Shown piece after piece: positions 50,580 through 59,759 of a DNA stretch of 64,000 bases (the first letter of the stretch is position 1; each line of letters starts with the position of its first letter). Location: positions 1 to 64,000 of the forward strand of contig NZ_MLJJ01000016.1 of NCBI RefSeq assembly GCF_002095575.1, written 5' to 3'. The stretch is from Pantoea septica (lineage in GTDB: Bacteria > Pseudomonadota > Gammaproteobacteria > Enterobacterales > Enterobacteriaceae). The translations under genes and the position numbers were made by a program. The notes under the pieces were generated by a model. That model did no database searches. It was given only the letters and a program-made list of their open reading frames with translations, and was not told where the DNA came from.

Positions 50580-53198
50580 ATGAGTGACTGCTGCAGTAAC
50601 AGTAAATGCGGAACGACCGCATCCGGTAAAAACTCGCCTGTAAAAGATATGGACGTCGTAAATTCCGATATTCCGGCGAAGGAAGGCAGGCCAGAACACG
50701 ACGCTGCCACTGAATGTTGCAGCGGTACTGGCTGTTGCGCGTCAGAAGCGATAAACCCTTCAGCCAGAGATGCTGCCGGGAATGATATTCAGACACGCCT
50801 GCGCATTATGCAGATGGACTGTCCTACAGAGGAGACCCTGATCCGTAAGAAACTAGGGCCTCTGTCTGCTGTAAAACATCTGGAATTTAACCTTATGCAG
50901 CGGACGCTTACTGTTACTCACGCGGCCCGTGCTCTTGAACCGGTACTTGAGGCTGTACGCTCGCTGGGATTTGATCCGCAACTGACGGGCGAAAAATCCG
51001 CTGGTCAGAAGAGCTCTTGTTCAGGCAGTCAGCCATCAGGCACGACCGCTTCCTGCTGTACTCCGTCCCCGGTCACTTTTAGTGAGCTGCAGACGCAGCA
51101 GACTACTGCTGAAGGGGTGCGTACCAGTATCCGGATTATGCAGATGGACTGTCCCGTGGAAGAAGGCCTGATCCGTAAAAAACTGGACGGCATGCCTGAG
51201 GTCAAAGAGCTTGACTTTAATCTGATGCAACGTGTGCTGACGGTAGTCCATACTCCTGATGCGCTGGATCCGGTTCTGGTGGCCATTCGCTCACTGGGCT
51301 TTGAACCTGAACTTCCTGACAGCAGTGGCCAGCATGCAGTAAAGGAAGAAAAGAAAAAATCCTGGTGGCCGCTGGCGCTGGCTGGCGCAGCGGCGATAGC
51401 CGCTGAGGCCATGCACTGGGTCGGCATGCCTGAGTGGGTCGAGGCTGCGCTGGCTCTGATTGCCGTGTCAGCCTGCGGCCTGACTACCTACAAGAAAGGC
51501 TGGATAGCACTGCGTAACGGCAATCTGAACATCAATGCTCTGATGAGTATTGCTGTGACCGGTGCGCTGGCGCTCGGGCAGTGGCCGGAAGCCGCTATGG
51601 TGATGGTGCTGTTCACGATAGCAGAGCTGATTGAGGCAAAGTCTCTTGATCGCGCCCGTAATGCTATAGGCTCCCTGATGAAGCTGACGCCAGATACGGC
51701 TACGGTTCAGCAGCAGGACGGTTCCTGGAAAGAAACTGATGCAAAATCTGTTTCTCTGGACAGCGTGGTCAGGGTCAGGCCCGGCGAGCGTATTGCGCTG
51801 GATGGCATTGTAACCCGGGGCCGCACCGCCATTAATCAGGCACCCATTACCGGAGAAAGTCTGCCGGTAGATAAAGGTGAAGGCGATCCTGTATTTGCCG
51901 GCACGGTTAACGGCTCGGGCGGCTTTGAATATCGGGTGACGGCTGCTGCCGGGAACACCACGCTGGCGCGAATCATTCATGCCGTAGAGGAAGCTCAGGG
52001 AGCAAAAGCCCCCACACAACGCTTTGTCGACCGCTTTTCACGTATCTATACGCCCGTCGTATTTATCATTGCGGTTGCGGTTGCGGTTCTTCCGCCTTTG
52101 ACTGGCGGAGGAAGCTGGCAGGAATGGATTTATAAGGCGCTGGTCATGCTGGTTATTGCCTGTCCGTGCGCGCTCGTGATTTCCACACCGGTGACTATTG
52201 TCAGCGGTCTGACGTCTGCAGCTCGCAGAGGGATCCTGATTAAAGGCGGTGTTTACCTGGAGGAAGGCCGCCGGCTTAAATGGCTGGCGCTCGACAAGAC
52301 CGGTACGCTTACTCACGGGAAGCCGGTACAGACAGATGTGGTGATTTATGCCGGTGTCACGGAAAGCGAAGGGCGTGCGCTGGCTGCCAGCCTGGCGGGT
52401 TATTCCGATCACCCGGTATCGCAGGCCGTGGCGGCGGCGGCAAAAGGTACACAACGTTATACCGTGGACAGTTTTGAAGCTCTGGCCGGGCGCGGCGTCC
52501 GAGGAGTGATCAACGGAAAAACTTACAACCTTGGAAACCTGAGGCTGACGGAAGAAACGTTAGCCTGCCCGCCCGCTGTAAAAGAGGCACTTGCCCGGCT
52601 GGAAACACAGGGGAAAACCGTTGTCTTACTCAGTGATAAAATGCAGGTGCTCGGGCTGTTTGCTGTGGCTGATACGGTTAAAGAAAGCAGCCGGGAGGCG
52701 ATAAAAGCGCTGCACAGCCTCGGCGTCAGTACGGTCATGCTTACGGGAGACAATGCGCACACCGCCAGCGCGATCGCCAGTCAGGTCGGTATAGATGAAG
52801 CCCGGGGCGACCAGCTGCCGGAAGACAAACTCCGCGCTGTAGAGTCGTTTGCTGCTCAGGGCACTACGGGCATGGTCGGAGATGGCATCAATGATGCCCC
52901 GGCGCTGGCCCGTGCGGATATTGGCTTCGCTATGGGCGCAATGGGAACCGATACTGCAATTGAAACCGCCGACGTGGCGCTGATGGATGATGACCTGCGG
53001 AAAATACCTGCCTTTGTCCGGCTATCCCGACAGACCTACAACGTTCTGGTTCAGAATATTGTCATGGCAATTGGAATAAAGGCAGTATTCCTGGCTCTGA
53101 CAATCGCAGGCATGGGCACAATGTGGATGGCCGTGTTTGCGGACGTGGGCGCAAGCCTGCTTGTTGTGGCAAACGGCCTGCGTTTATTGCGTAAATAG
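50580..53198 (+). CDS. cadA: Cd/Pb/Zn-exporting P-type ATPase
   Basis: 872 residues, P1B-type ATPase. The N-terminus has Cys pairs (SDCCSNSKC, ECCSGTGCC) and two heavy-metal domains, each with MDCPxEE (79-85 and 189-195), so near-duplicates. The transport site is CPC in IACPCAL (about 525-530), phosphorylation site DKTGTLTHG with Asp572, and hinge GDGINDAPAL near the end. It pumps divalent soft metals from the cytoplasm. Controlled by the divergent CadR. The CPC motif and lack of a His-rich region favour Zn/Cd/Pb over copper. Confidence 0.92.
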   Translation: MSDCCSNSKCGTTASGKNSPVKDMDVVNSDIPAKEGRPEHDAATECCSGTGCCASEAINPSARDAAGNDIQTRLRIMQMDCPTEETLIRKKLGPLSAVKHLEFNLMQRTLTVTHAARALEPVLEAVRSLGFDPQLTGEKSAGQKSSCSGSQPSGTTASCCTPSPVTFSELQTQQTTAEGVRTSIRIMQMDCPVEEGLIRKKLDGMPEVKELDFNLMQRVLTVVHTPDALDPVLVAIRSLGFEPELPDSSGQHAVKEEKKKSWWPLALAGAAAIAAEAMHWVGMPEWVEAALALIAVSACGLTTYKKGWIALRNGNLNINALMSIAVTGALALGQWPEAAMVMVLFTIAELIEAKSLDRARNAIGSLMKLTPDTATVQQQDGSWKETDAKSVSLDSVVRVRPGERIALDGIVTRGRTAINQAPITGESLPVDKGEGDPVFAGTVNGSGGFEYRVTAAAGNTTLARIIHAVEEAQGAKAPTQRFVDRFSRIYTPVVFIIAVAVAVLPPLTGGGSWQEWIYKALVMLVIACPCALVISTPVTIVSGLTSAARRGILIKGGVYLEEGRRLKWLALDKTGTLTHGKPVQTDVVIYAGVTESEGRALAASLAGYSDHPVSQAVAAAAKGTQRYTVDSFEALAGRGVRGVINGKTYNLGNLRLTEETLACPPAVKEALARLETQGKTVVLLSDKMQVLGLFAVADTVKESSREAIKALHSLGVSTVMLTGDNAHTASAIASQVGIDEARGDQLPEDKLRAVESFAAQGTTGMVGDGINDAPALARADIGFAMGAMGTDTAIETADVALMDDDLRKIPAFVRLSRQTYNVLVQNIVMAIGIKAVFLALTIAGMGTMWMAVFADVGASLLVVANGLRLLRK

Positions 53199-53272
53199 CT
53201 GCTTAATGTGTTGCCCGTCGGATGACGGGCAATGTTCTCTTTTCACTCATAGTGAACGCTGTCCTGCGCATG

Positions 53273-53300
53273 CATCCGTGTTATGCCAGAAACAGACGTT
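53273..53300. repeat. Decayed cargo-border palindrome between cad and ars
   Basis: ATCCGTGTTATGCCAGAAAC then AGACGTT. It matches copy e at roughly 22 of 30 positions. It falls in the gap between the cadmium and arsenic modules. Confidence 0.4.
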
Positions 53301-53354
53301 CAGCTTTAACAATTACTCAAATAAAAAGATTTTGCCCGTTTGACTCCATAAATA

Positions 53355-53376
53355 TATTTCCATTATTCTGGAAATA
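53355..53376. promoter_or_regulatory. Likely ArsR operator
   Basis: Perfect inverted repeat TATTTCC-attattct-GGAAATA, 17 bases before the first arsR-like start codon. The site of an ArsR/SmtB-family repressor is expected here. Confidence 0.55.
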
Positions 53377-53392
53377 CAGTTATGGAGGAAGT

Positions 53393-53725
53393 ATGGATTT
53401 AAATACTGCAGCAAATGCACTCCGTGAATTAGGACACCCGACGCGCCTGGGCATTTATCGGGAACTGGTTAAGGCGGGCCATAATGGCCTGCCGGTCGGC
53501 GAACTGCAGAAGCGCCTCGGCATTCCGGCCTCCACGCTCAGCCATCATCTTTCTGCGCTGATATCCGCCGGCCTGATCAACCAGGAAAGGCAGAGCCGTA
53601 CTCTGTTCTGCAGACCGTGTTATGCGCAGCTTGAGCAGCTGATGGCCTTTTTGACAGAAGAATGCTGCGCAGGCGGCAGCTGCGGCCTGTCACCCGCGAC
53701 GACTCACGAAGAGACCTCATTGTGA
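53393..53725 (+). CDS. ArsR/SmtB-family repressor with C-terminal Cys motif
   Basis: 110 residues from the ATG at 53393 with the strong ribosome site GGAGGAA; the frame is open from 53222, which is not used. Winged HTH with [17 protein letters not shown] as the recognition helix. There is no ELCVCDL motif. Instead the likely As(III) ligands are Cys73, Cys76 and a C-terminal [11 protein letters not shown] cluster (91, 92, 97), so this is a different sensor type from the other ArsR at 56362. Stop overlaps the arsH start (GTGA). Confidence 0.85.
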   Translation: MDLNTAANALRELGHPTRLGIYRELVKAGHNGLPVGELQKRLGIPASTLSHHLSALISAGLINQERQSRTLFCRPCYAQLEQLMAFLTEECCAGGSCGLSPATTHEETSL

Positions 53726-54444
53726 ACAACATCAACAATACCCTGAAAAACATTGACCCCGCGCTTCTGGACATGCCGCTGACGGAAGAGAAACTGCATG
53801 CCACAGAAGTGGCGCACCCGCCTCGCATTCTGATGCTCTACGGCTCGCTGCGAGAACGCTCTTACAGCCGGCTGGCGACGGAGGAAGCCGCCCGGCTCCT
53901 GACGGCGATGGGCGCAGAGGTTAAAATTTTTAACCCGTCCGGCCTGCCGCTGCCTGACGATGCCCCGGAGACGCACCCAAAAGTTGTCGAGCTGCGTGAG
54001 CTGGTTCTCTGGTCAGAAGGTATGGTCTGGTGCTCGCCTGAGCGTCACGGCGCCATGACCGGCATCATGAAGGCGCAGATTGACTGGATACCCCTGACGT
54101 CCGGCGCGGTTCGCCCGTCGCAGGGAAAAACTCTCGCCGTCATGCAGGTGAGCGGCGGCTCGCAGTCGTTTAATGCCGTCAACCAGATGCGCATCCTCGG
54201 CCGCTGGATGCGCATGATTACCATCCCGAACCAGTCATCCGTAGCAAAAGCCTGGGCCGAGTTTGAGGAGGACGGCCGCATGAAGCCTTCCCCGTATTAC
54301 GACCGCATCGTTGACGTGATGGAGGAGCTGATGAAATTCACCCTCCTGACGCGCGGCCGGAGTGAATATCTGACCGATCGCTACAGCGAAAGGAAAGAAA
54401 GCGCCGCGCAGCTTTCAGAGCGGGTCAACCAGCGCAGCATATGA
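53722..54444 (+). CDS. arsH: ArsH, organoarsenical oxidase / flavoprotein
   Basis: 240 residues from the GTG at 53722, coupled to the upstream arsR (GTGA overlap). The flavodoxin-like fold shows [15 protein letters not shown] (FMN phosphate loop) and [20 protein letters not shown], both typical of ArsH. Known ArsH enzymes are NADPH-dependent and oxidise trivalent organoarsenicals. The gene ends against a terminator shared with the convergent arsC. Confidence 0.92.
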   Translation: MNNINNTLKNIDPALLDMPLTEEKLHATEVAHPPRILMLYGSLRERSYSRLATEEAARLLTAMGAEVKIFNPSGLPLPDDAPETHPKVVELRELVLWSEGMVWCSPERHGAMTGIMKAQIDWIPLTSGAVRPSQGKTLAVMQVSGGSQSFNAVNQMRILGRWMRMITIPNQSSVAKAWAEFEEDGRMKPSPYYDRIVDVMEELMKFTLLTRGRSEYLTDRYSERKESAAQLSERVNQRSI

Positions 54445-54475
54445 AAAAAGCCGGCATTTTGCCGGCTTTTGTTTT
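54444..54475. terminator. Two-way terminator between arsH and arsC
   Basis: AAAAAGCCGGC-ATTTT-GCCGGCTTTTG. Symmetric, so it can stop transcription from both sides; minus-strand readout also ends in T6. Confidence 0.8.
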
Positions 54476-54510
54476 TGTATGTCCCGTCCAGTCAGGCGCA
54501 TGCTCAGGGG

Positions 54511-54939
54511 TCAGCGGCTGATACGGTTTCCGTGCTCATCAATAACCTGCTCGCCATCTTCTTTTGTAAAAGGCCCCTGCTGCGGATCTGGCAGAATGTC
54601 CAGAACCGCTTCAGACGGACGACAGAGCTTTGTGCCGAGAGGCGTCACAACTACCGGACGGTTAATGAGGATGGGGTGAGCCAGCATGGCATCCAGCAGT
54701 TCTTCATCGCTGAACCGGTCCTCTGCCAGACCCAGCTGCTCATAGGGCTCTGTATTTTTGCGCAGCAACGCGCGCACGCTAATCCCCATATCCGCAATCA
54801 GTTTTTGCAGCTCGTCGCGCGTCGGCGGCGTCTCCAGATACATAATCACTGAAGGCTCCACGCCACTGTTGCGGATAAGCGCCAGGGTATTACGGGACGT
54901 CCCGCAAGCCGGGTTGTGATAAATGGTGATATCAGTCAT
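54511..54939 (-). CDS. arsC: ArsC, glutaredoxin-dependent arsenate reductase
   Basis: 142 residues (R773 ArsC: 141). YHNPACGTSRNT carries the catalytic Cys12; LRKNTEPY, ILINRPVVV and KLCRPSE carry the usual Arg residues. It reduces arsenate to arsenite with glutaredoxin, for export by ArsB. Order is arsR-arsB-arsC on the minus strand with a 50-base gap after arsB. Confidence 0.95.
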   Translation of the reverse strand: MTDITIYHNPACGTSRNTLALIRNSGVEPSVIMYLETPPTRDELQKLIADMGISVRALLRKNTEPYEQLGLAEDRFSDEELLDAMLAHPILINRPVVVTPLGTKLCRPSEAVLDILPDPQQGPFTKEDGEQVIDEHGNRISR

Positions 54940-54988
54940 AAACGGTACTCCGTTACGGTGCTGCGCAGACGCAGCCCCGGGGTTAAGG

Positions 54989-56272
54989 TTAAACAGACAG
55001 GCGCAGGACCAGCGCCGCCAGCGTCACAAAAAGCACCGGCAGGGTCATTACGATGCCCACGCGAAAGTAATAGCCCCAGCTGATGGTGATGTTTTTCTGC
55101 GCCAGAACGTGCAGCCACAGCAGGGTTGCCAGGCTGCCGATTGGGGTGATTTTCGGACCGAGATCGCAGCCGATGATGTTGGCGTAAACCATCGCCTCCT
55201 TTACCACTCCCTGAGCGGTACTGCCGTCAATGGAAAGCGCGCCAACCAGTACGGTAGGCATGTTGTTCATGACCGATGACAGGAAGGCCGTCAGAAAACC
55301 GGTGCCCAGCGTGGCACCCCAGACGCCGTGCTCCGCAAAGCGGTTCAGGATGGCAGAGAGATAATCCGTAAGTCCGGCGTTGCGCAGGCCATACACAACG
55401 AGATACATGCCCAGCGAGAAGATGACTATCTGCCAGGGCGCGCCCTTCAGCACCTTCCGGGTATCAATAGCGTGTCCTTTCCGCGCAACCAGCCAGAGAA
55501 TAAATGCGGCTACCGCCGCGACCAGACTGACCGGCACGCCCAGCGGCTCCAGACCAAAAAAGCCGGCCAGAAGCAGGAGCAGCACCAGCCACCCGGTTTT
55601 AAAAGTGCGCATGTCACGGATAGCTTCCCGTGGCGTTTTCAGCTTAACCAGGTCATAGGTTGCCGGAATGTCTTTGCGAAAAAACAGATGCAGCATCACA
55701 AGCGTGGCCGCCACGGAGGCAATATTCACCGGCACCATGACTGACGCATACTCACTGAAGCCCAGCTTAAAGAAATCCGCCGTCACGATGTTGACCAGGT
55801 TCGACACGATGAGCGGCAGGCTGGACGTGTCCGCGATAAAGCCAGCCGCCATCACAAATGCCAGCGTGGCCCCGGGGCTGAAGCCCAGCGCCAGCAGCAT
55901 GGCGATAACAATGGGCGTCAGGATAAGTGCCGCGCCGTCATTAGCGAACAGCGCCGCCACCGCCGCACCCAGCAGAACAATATACGTGAACAGCAGCCTG
56001 CCCCTGCCGCCTCCCCAGCGGGAAACGTGCAGTGCCGCCCACTCAAAAAATCCTGACTCATCTAACAGCAGGCTGATGATGATGACCGCAATAAACGTGG
56101 CCGTGGCGTTCCAGACAATCTGCCAGACGGCCGGAATATCCCCGATATGCACTACGCCGGTCAGCAGCGCCAGCGCAGCCCCGATAAGGGCACTCCAGCC
56201 AATACTGAGCCCTTTCGGCTGCCAGATAACCAGCACCAGCGTCAAAATAAAAATTGCACCCGCCAGAAACAT
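54989..56272 (-). CDS. arsB: ArsB, arsenite/antimonite efflux pump
   Basis: 427 residues from the ATG at 56272 (ribosome site GAGGG); a start at 56329 is less likely. About twelve hydrophobic helices; the segments [16 protein letters not shown] ([14 protein letters not shown]), NIVTADFF and [16 protein letters not shown] match ArsB. It exports arsenite using the proton gradient. Confidence 0.95.
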   Translation of the reverse strand: MFLAGAIFILTLVLVIWQPKGLSIGWSALIGAALALLTGVVHIGDIPAVWQIVWNATATFIAVIIISLLLDESGFFEWAALHVSRWGGGRGRLLFTYIVLLGAAVAALFANDGAALILTPIVIAMLLALGFSPGATLAFVMAAGFIADTSSLPLIVSNLVNIVTADFFKLGFSEYASVMVPVNIASVAATLVMLHLFFRKDIPATYDLVKLKTPREAIRDMRTFKTGWLVLLLLLAGFFGLEPLGVPVSLVAAVAAFILWLVARKGHAIDTRKVLKGAPWQIVIFSLGMYLVVYGLRNAGLTDYLSAILNRFAEHGVWGATLGTGFLTAFLSSVMNNMPTVLVGALSIDGSTAQGVVKEAMVYANIIGCDLGPKITPIGSLATLLWLHVLAQKNITISWGYYFRVGIVMTLPVLFVTLAALVLRLSV

Positions 56273-56361
56273 ATACCCTCCTTCAAAACTGCGCCTGTCA
56301 GAACTGGCACAACGACCCAATGAATACATATACGTAAAAGCATATATGTATGGTCAAATTT

Positions 56362-56715
56362 TTAAATGCAGACAGGTTTACCGTTAGTCATTGCGTTGTC
56401 CCGCTCAGCCTGCTGGCTGAGGTGCAGAATGTCATCCCGCTGACACAGATAAGCCTGTTCAATGACGGCTGCCGCCCAGGCAGGCATGTGAGGTGACAGC
56501 CGGTAATGAATCCATTTGCCATCACGCCGGTCGATAAGCAGGCCGCTGTCTCTGAGCAACGCAAGATGACGGGAAATTTTTGGCTGGGCTTCCCTGAGAA
56601 TGGATGTGAGTTCACAGACGCAAAGCTCCCCCTTTTCCCGCAGTAGCAGCACCAGACTGAGTCGGGTTTCATCAGACAACGCTTTGAAAAGCTGAAGGGG
56701 GTTTAGGTGAACCAT
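56362..56715 (-). CDS. arsR: ArsR repressor of the arsRBC operon
   Basis: 117 residues from the ATG at 56715 (CAGGAG site); the open frame from 56772 is longer but not typical. GELCVCELTSIL holds Cys32 and Cys34, the arsenite site of R773/E. coli ArsR, within the DNA-binding region QPKISRHLALLRDSGLL. It represses its own operon (arsR, arsB, arsC). Confidence 0.93.
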   Translation of the reverse strand: MVHLNPLQLFKALSDETRLSLVLLLREKGELCVCELTSILREAQPKISRHLALLRDSGLLIDRRDGKWIHYRLSPHMPAWAAAVIEQAYLCQRDDILHLSQQAERDNAMTNGKPVCI

Positions 56716-56878
56716 GACAACTCCTGTGTATGAAGCAACAGGTAGTATCGCTACGTACAGACTGGCGATCAACTATATATTCGAAAAAGAATATATATCA
56801 CCCCCGTTGCATATTCTTTTTTGCAAACCAGTTCTGTAATACAACCGAGCGTTAATCACGGGAGGATGTAATCGCTTA

Positions 56879-56906
56879 ATGTCCGCTTTTCGCTCTTAGC
56901 GGACTT
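56879..56906. repeat. Cargo-border palindrome, copy f
   Basis: ATGTCCGCTTTTCGCTCTTA followed by GCGGACTT; reads as copy a (2461) on the other strand. It closes the arsenic module just before the IS110 element. Confidence 0.75.
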
Positions 56907-56961
56907 TGCCTTGTTCATAGTGTCTGTTCTATGAACTACGCCTTTAATATCTGGACGGACA

Positions 56962-57957
56962 TCAGGTATGTACCAGGGAATTTGAAATCTCGTCACAGAA
57001 TGCGGTACCTGTTTTCAGTACACCGTAACACCAGTGCACCAGTTTTCTCATCAGGGCACCAATGGCCACCATTTTTGGCTTTCCTCGCAGGCACAGCTCA
57101 TTGTACATATTGCGCATCCGCTTATTGTGAATTTTTCCGCAAAGGGCTGACATATAAAGCTTTGCTCTTAACTGAGGAGGGCCTATTTTCGACATGCGGG
57201 AGCGATTGCGTACCGACGTGCCTGAACGCTTCTCCACAGGCACCACCCCCAGAAAAGCTGCAGCCTGTTCAGCTGACTCAATATTATAGCTGCGCAGCAC
57301 GACCAGCATGTGCATTCCCAGCTGCGGCCCGACAGACTTAATCGATGTCAGCAGGCTGAAATCCCGCTTCAGGTCAGGACAAGCCTGGATGTGCGCTTTG
57401 ATTTGTCGCTCGATGCTGTCTACCTCTTCACGAAGCAGATGCGCCATGCGCATGCAGGAACTGATGACATCTGCAGGCGTATAGGTTGACAGGTATTTTT
57501 CCAGGCGATTCTCCTCACGCACGGCATCGCCCAGCAGCACATCCCTGCGACGTAAGAGCGCACTGAGATGTCTGATTTCAGGTGCCGGCGGCTTCCAGCG
57601 ATGTGGCTTTTTCAGGAGTGCGTAACAGGCCAGCATGTATGCATCGACTTTGTCCGTTTTCGTCATGATCCCCATGCCGCGGGCAAATTCTCTGCTACGG
57701 TGAGGGTTAGCCAGTGACACACAGAAACCTGCGTCATATAAGTCAGTGGCCAGCCGCTCGTGATAAACACCGGTTGCTTCCATAACCAAATGAACGTCCT
57801 GCGGACCGCAGTGCTGGAGCCTGAGCCAGCGAATTATGTTATCTGTTGCGCTCCGATCATTCCGGATATTGCGCGTTTTGATGCGACCTTTGATACCGTC
57901 ATAAAGCATGCACAGATCAAGCGTGCTTTTGCTTACGTCTACACCCACTGGAAACAT
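56962..57957 (-). mobile_element. IS110-family transposase
   Basis: 331 residues from the ATG at 57957; the open frame from 58086 overlaps the non-coding end. N-terminal DEDD (RuvC-like) domain: VGVDVSK (Asp7), VMEATG (Glu60), TKTDKVDAYM (Asp102, Asp105). C-terminal domain with AAAFLGVVPVEKRSGTSVR carrying the catalytic-type Ser. These transposases lack terminal inverted repeats and are guided by an RNA from the element's non-coding end. The frame is intact, so the element could be active. Only one copy is in the window. Confidence 0.93.
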
Positions 57958-58170
57958 AGTTTCGCTCCTCTCACATAAACCGTCACGCCTGTTTGCCTTG
58001 TACATACGGAGTCGAGCTCCCGGTAACCGTTCAACCTGATGTGCTGGCGTGAAAGGTGAAGCGGAGGGCCTGATGCTGCTAAACAACGTTCAGTCTGTTA
58101 ATGACCTTAAGGACAAGGGCGGGCTCGCTCTGCTTCAGTGGTGGTAGCTAATCACCACATAATCTTAGAT
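57958..58170 (-). ncRNA. Candidate bridge RNA region of the IS110 element
   Basis: About 210 bases upstream of the transposase have no gene but do have paired segments, among them GGTGGT-agctaat-CACCAC near 58140-58158 and a GAGCTCCCGG/CCGG stem. In IS110 elements the structured guide RNA is made from the non-coding region 5' of the gene. No loops were assigned to target or donor. Confidence 0.4.
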
Positions 58171-58174
58171 ACAA

Positions 58175-58328
58175 GGGCAAGGGATGGGAGCGGTGAAACC
58201 TATCAAAACGGAACCGGCTTCGCCGTGCTACCGGCGCCATGCAGCTCTTGTGCAATATGTGGCTGCTTCTGGCGCCTCTATGCCGCTAAAGCGGCATTCA
58301 GGGGCAGGCTGCGCACTGCTCGCCCGCC
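58175..58328. repeat. 154-bp direct repeat, copy 2 (IS110 side)
   Basis: Partner of 49798-49951. Its left end, GGGCAAGGGATGGG, starts right where the IS110 end is expected. Most of the 58087-58525 gap is this repeat and the IS end; I see no gene in it. Confidence 0.75.
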
Positions 58329-58525
58329 TCAAGGAAATAACGTCAGGAAAATTTACTCACAGCTCAGCCTTTTCTGTAGCGATCTCTGGCATTGTGGCGG
58401 TCTCCTGCTGCCAGTCGTGCTGCATATTCTGACTGCAGTAATCGCAGTAATTCTGGGATAAGAGCAGGCGTCACAGGCCACGGAAGGCTAAAATCTACGT
58501 CAAGAAGCTGATAAAGGAAGGATAA

Positions 58526-58729
58526 ATGGCATTTCAGAACCCGGCGCAGAACTATGAGGAAAAGCGGCTCAACCTTGGTGATATGGTCAGCCTTTCCACA
58601 CACTCAATCTACCTGATGCGCAGCGCCAGCGATTATCCGGAAGTTGGGGTTGATCGAATATCACATATGATTAGCGTATTTATTGACCATGCCCCTGACA
58701 CCTTCAGTCTTACAAGTCCGGCAATGTAA
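58526..58729 (+). CDS. Hypothetical small protein (67 aa)
   Basis: Unrecognised. Good ribosome site (GAAGGA) and ATG. A polar protein with a LNLGDMVSLSTHSIYLMRS segment and no signal or membrane helix. It is followed in five bases by the recombinase remnant, so it may itself be the left-over of a larger element. Confidence 0.45.
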   Translation: MAFQNPAQNYEEKRLNLGDMVSLSTHSIYLMRSASDYPEVGVDRISHMISVFIDHAPDTFSLTSPAM

Positions 58730-58730
58730 T

Positions 58731-58963
58731 ATGATTTGGGTGATTCTTATTGCACAAATTCTTTCTGGAGTAATTGCCCGCATCGTATGACTTGTACCGG
58801 ATACGACTTCAACCTTCCCAAAAATAGTGCAAAAAGCTTACTTATTAAAAGCAACTCGTCCGTAAAACGTTATATGGAGGAAGTGCCTATGACAAGTGAT
58901 GAAAAGACGATAATTGAGAGATATATACAGAAACTGAATGTAGCCATAAAAAAGGATCCATAA
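58731..58963 (+). pseudogene. C-terminal remnant of a tyrosine recombinase
   Basis: The frame that ends at 58963 reads GDSYCTNSFWSNCPHRMTC, then TGYDFNLPK...VPMTSDEKTIIE. This matches, from memory, the Cys-His tail (GYCT..F..CPHRMAC..CDF.LPK) of Tn554-type site-specific integrases. The core with the catalytic Arg/His/Tyr is gone, and the only start is a poor TTG at 58736. It is a leftover of an integrated element beside the copper genes. Confidence 0.45.
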
Positions 58964-59089
58964 TGCATTAGTTATCTTCTTATTGAAAAACCTTATTAAC
59001 AATCAAGTCAAAGTAGAATTAAACCTCTAAATAAATAATAAAAAATCATTAACACTGTCTTTCATACTACTGGTCAGATAGAAAAAGAA

Positions 59090-59116
59090 GGCCCGCCACA
59101 GTCAGACGGGCCGGCT
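59090..59116. terminator. GC hairpin after the recombinase remnant
   Basis: GGCCCGCC-acagtca-GACGGGCC: stable stem without a clear T tract. It may act as terminator for the minus-strand pcoE-like gene or as a barrier. Confidence 0.35.
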
Positions 59117-59236
59117 GAACTCAGCCAGAAAGTTTTAACAACCATATGATTAATGAGGGTAAATCACACAACATCCGGGACACAATTGAAAGCTCATGAG
59201 AACCAAAGGCACTCCTGTATAACAGGGTGATGAAAG

Positions 59237-59479
59237 CTATTGTCCCTGCTGCAGCATTTTGCGATGCATATCAATAATGCTCTGGTGTGCCGGAGAATTT
59301 GCATTGTTCATAGTTTCATGTGCAATAATTGCCTGCTCATGTTCATTCACAGACGTGGACTTAGACATTGACATGCAATTCATACTGGCACATTCACCGT
59401 TTTTTTCCGGCACCTGATTCGCCCATGCCGATGTAACAGTCAGCATGGTTACGGCTGTAACAAGGATAAATTTTTTCAT
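59237..59479 (-). CDS. Short PcoE/SilE-like periplasmic metal-binding protein
   Basis: 80 residues with a signal peptide (1-20, TSAWA). The mature part has CASMNCMSMSKS, then NEHEQAIIAHETMNNANSPA and a HQSIIDMHRKMLQQ end. The NEHEQA..HE..NN..S..H pattern follows one repeat of PcoE/SilE, which are about 144 residues long with several such Met/His units. So this may be a short version that sponges copper or silver in the periplasm. It is divergent from pcoA, with two copper-box-like sites in between. Confidence 0.65.
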   Translation of the reverse strand: MKKFILVTAVTMLTVTSAWANQVPEKNGECASMNCMSMSKSTSVNEHEQAIIAHETMNNANSPAHQSIIDMHRKMLQQGQ

Positions 59480-59586
59480 TTAAGACTCCTTCGCATTCAA
59501 TAATAAAAACCAGCTTTTAGCCAGGTGGTGTATCACTGCTTCAGTGGTTTCTATCGTAGAGTAAAAATGAAAGCGCAGGTTAAATA

Positions 59587-59637
59587 TGACAGAAATGTAA
59601 TTTAAATCAGCTTCTTTCAACATGACAGGATTGTAAT
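59587..59637. promoter_or_regulatory. Two copper-box-like operators (PcoR/CusR type)
   Basis: TGACAGAAATGTAAT (59587-59601) and TGACAGGATTGTAAT (59623-59637) are 36 bases apart between the divergent pcoE-like and pcoA genes. They resemble the copper box TTACA..ATTGTAA bound by two-component regulators. No pcoRS genes are complete in the window. Confidence 0.6.
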
Positions 59638-59759
59638 CATCTGCTCAGCCTGGCTGTGATAGTTTGCAGTTATTCATATAAACATTCTTTCACAGACAGT
59701 ACTGGCACATCAGAATCAGGATGTTTTTCTGACTGAAGTACCTATTTCGGAGCACAGTC

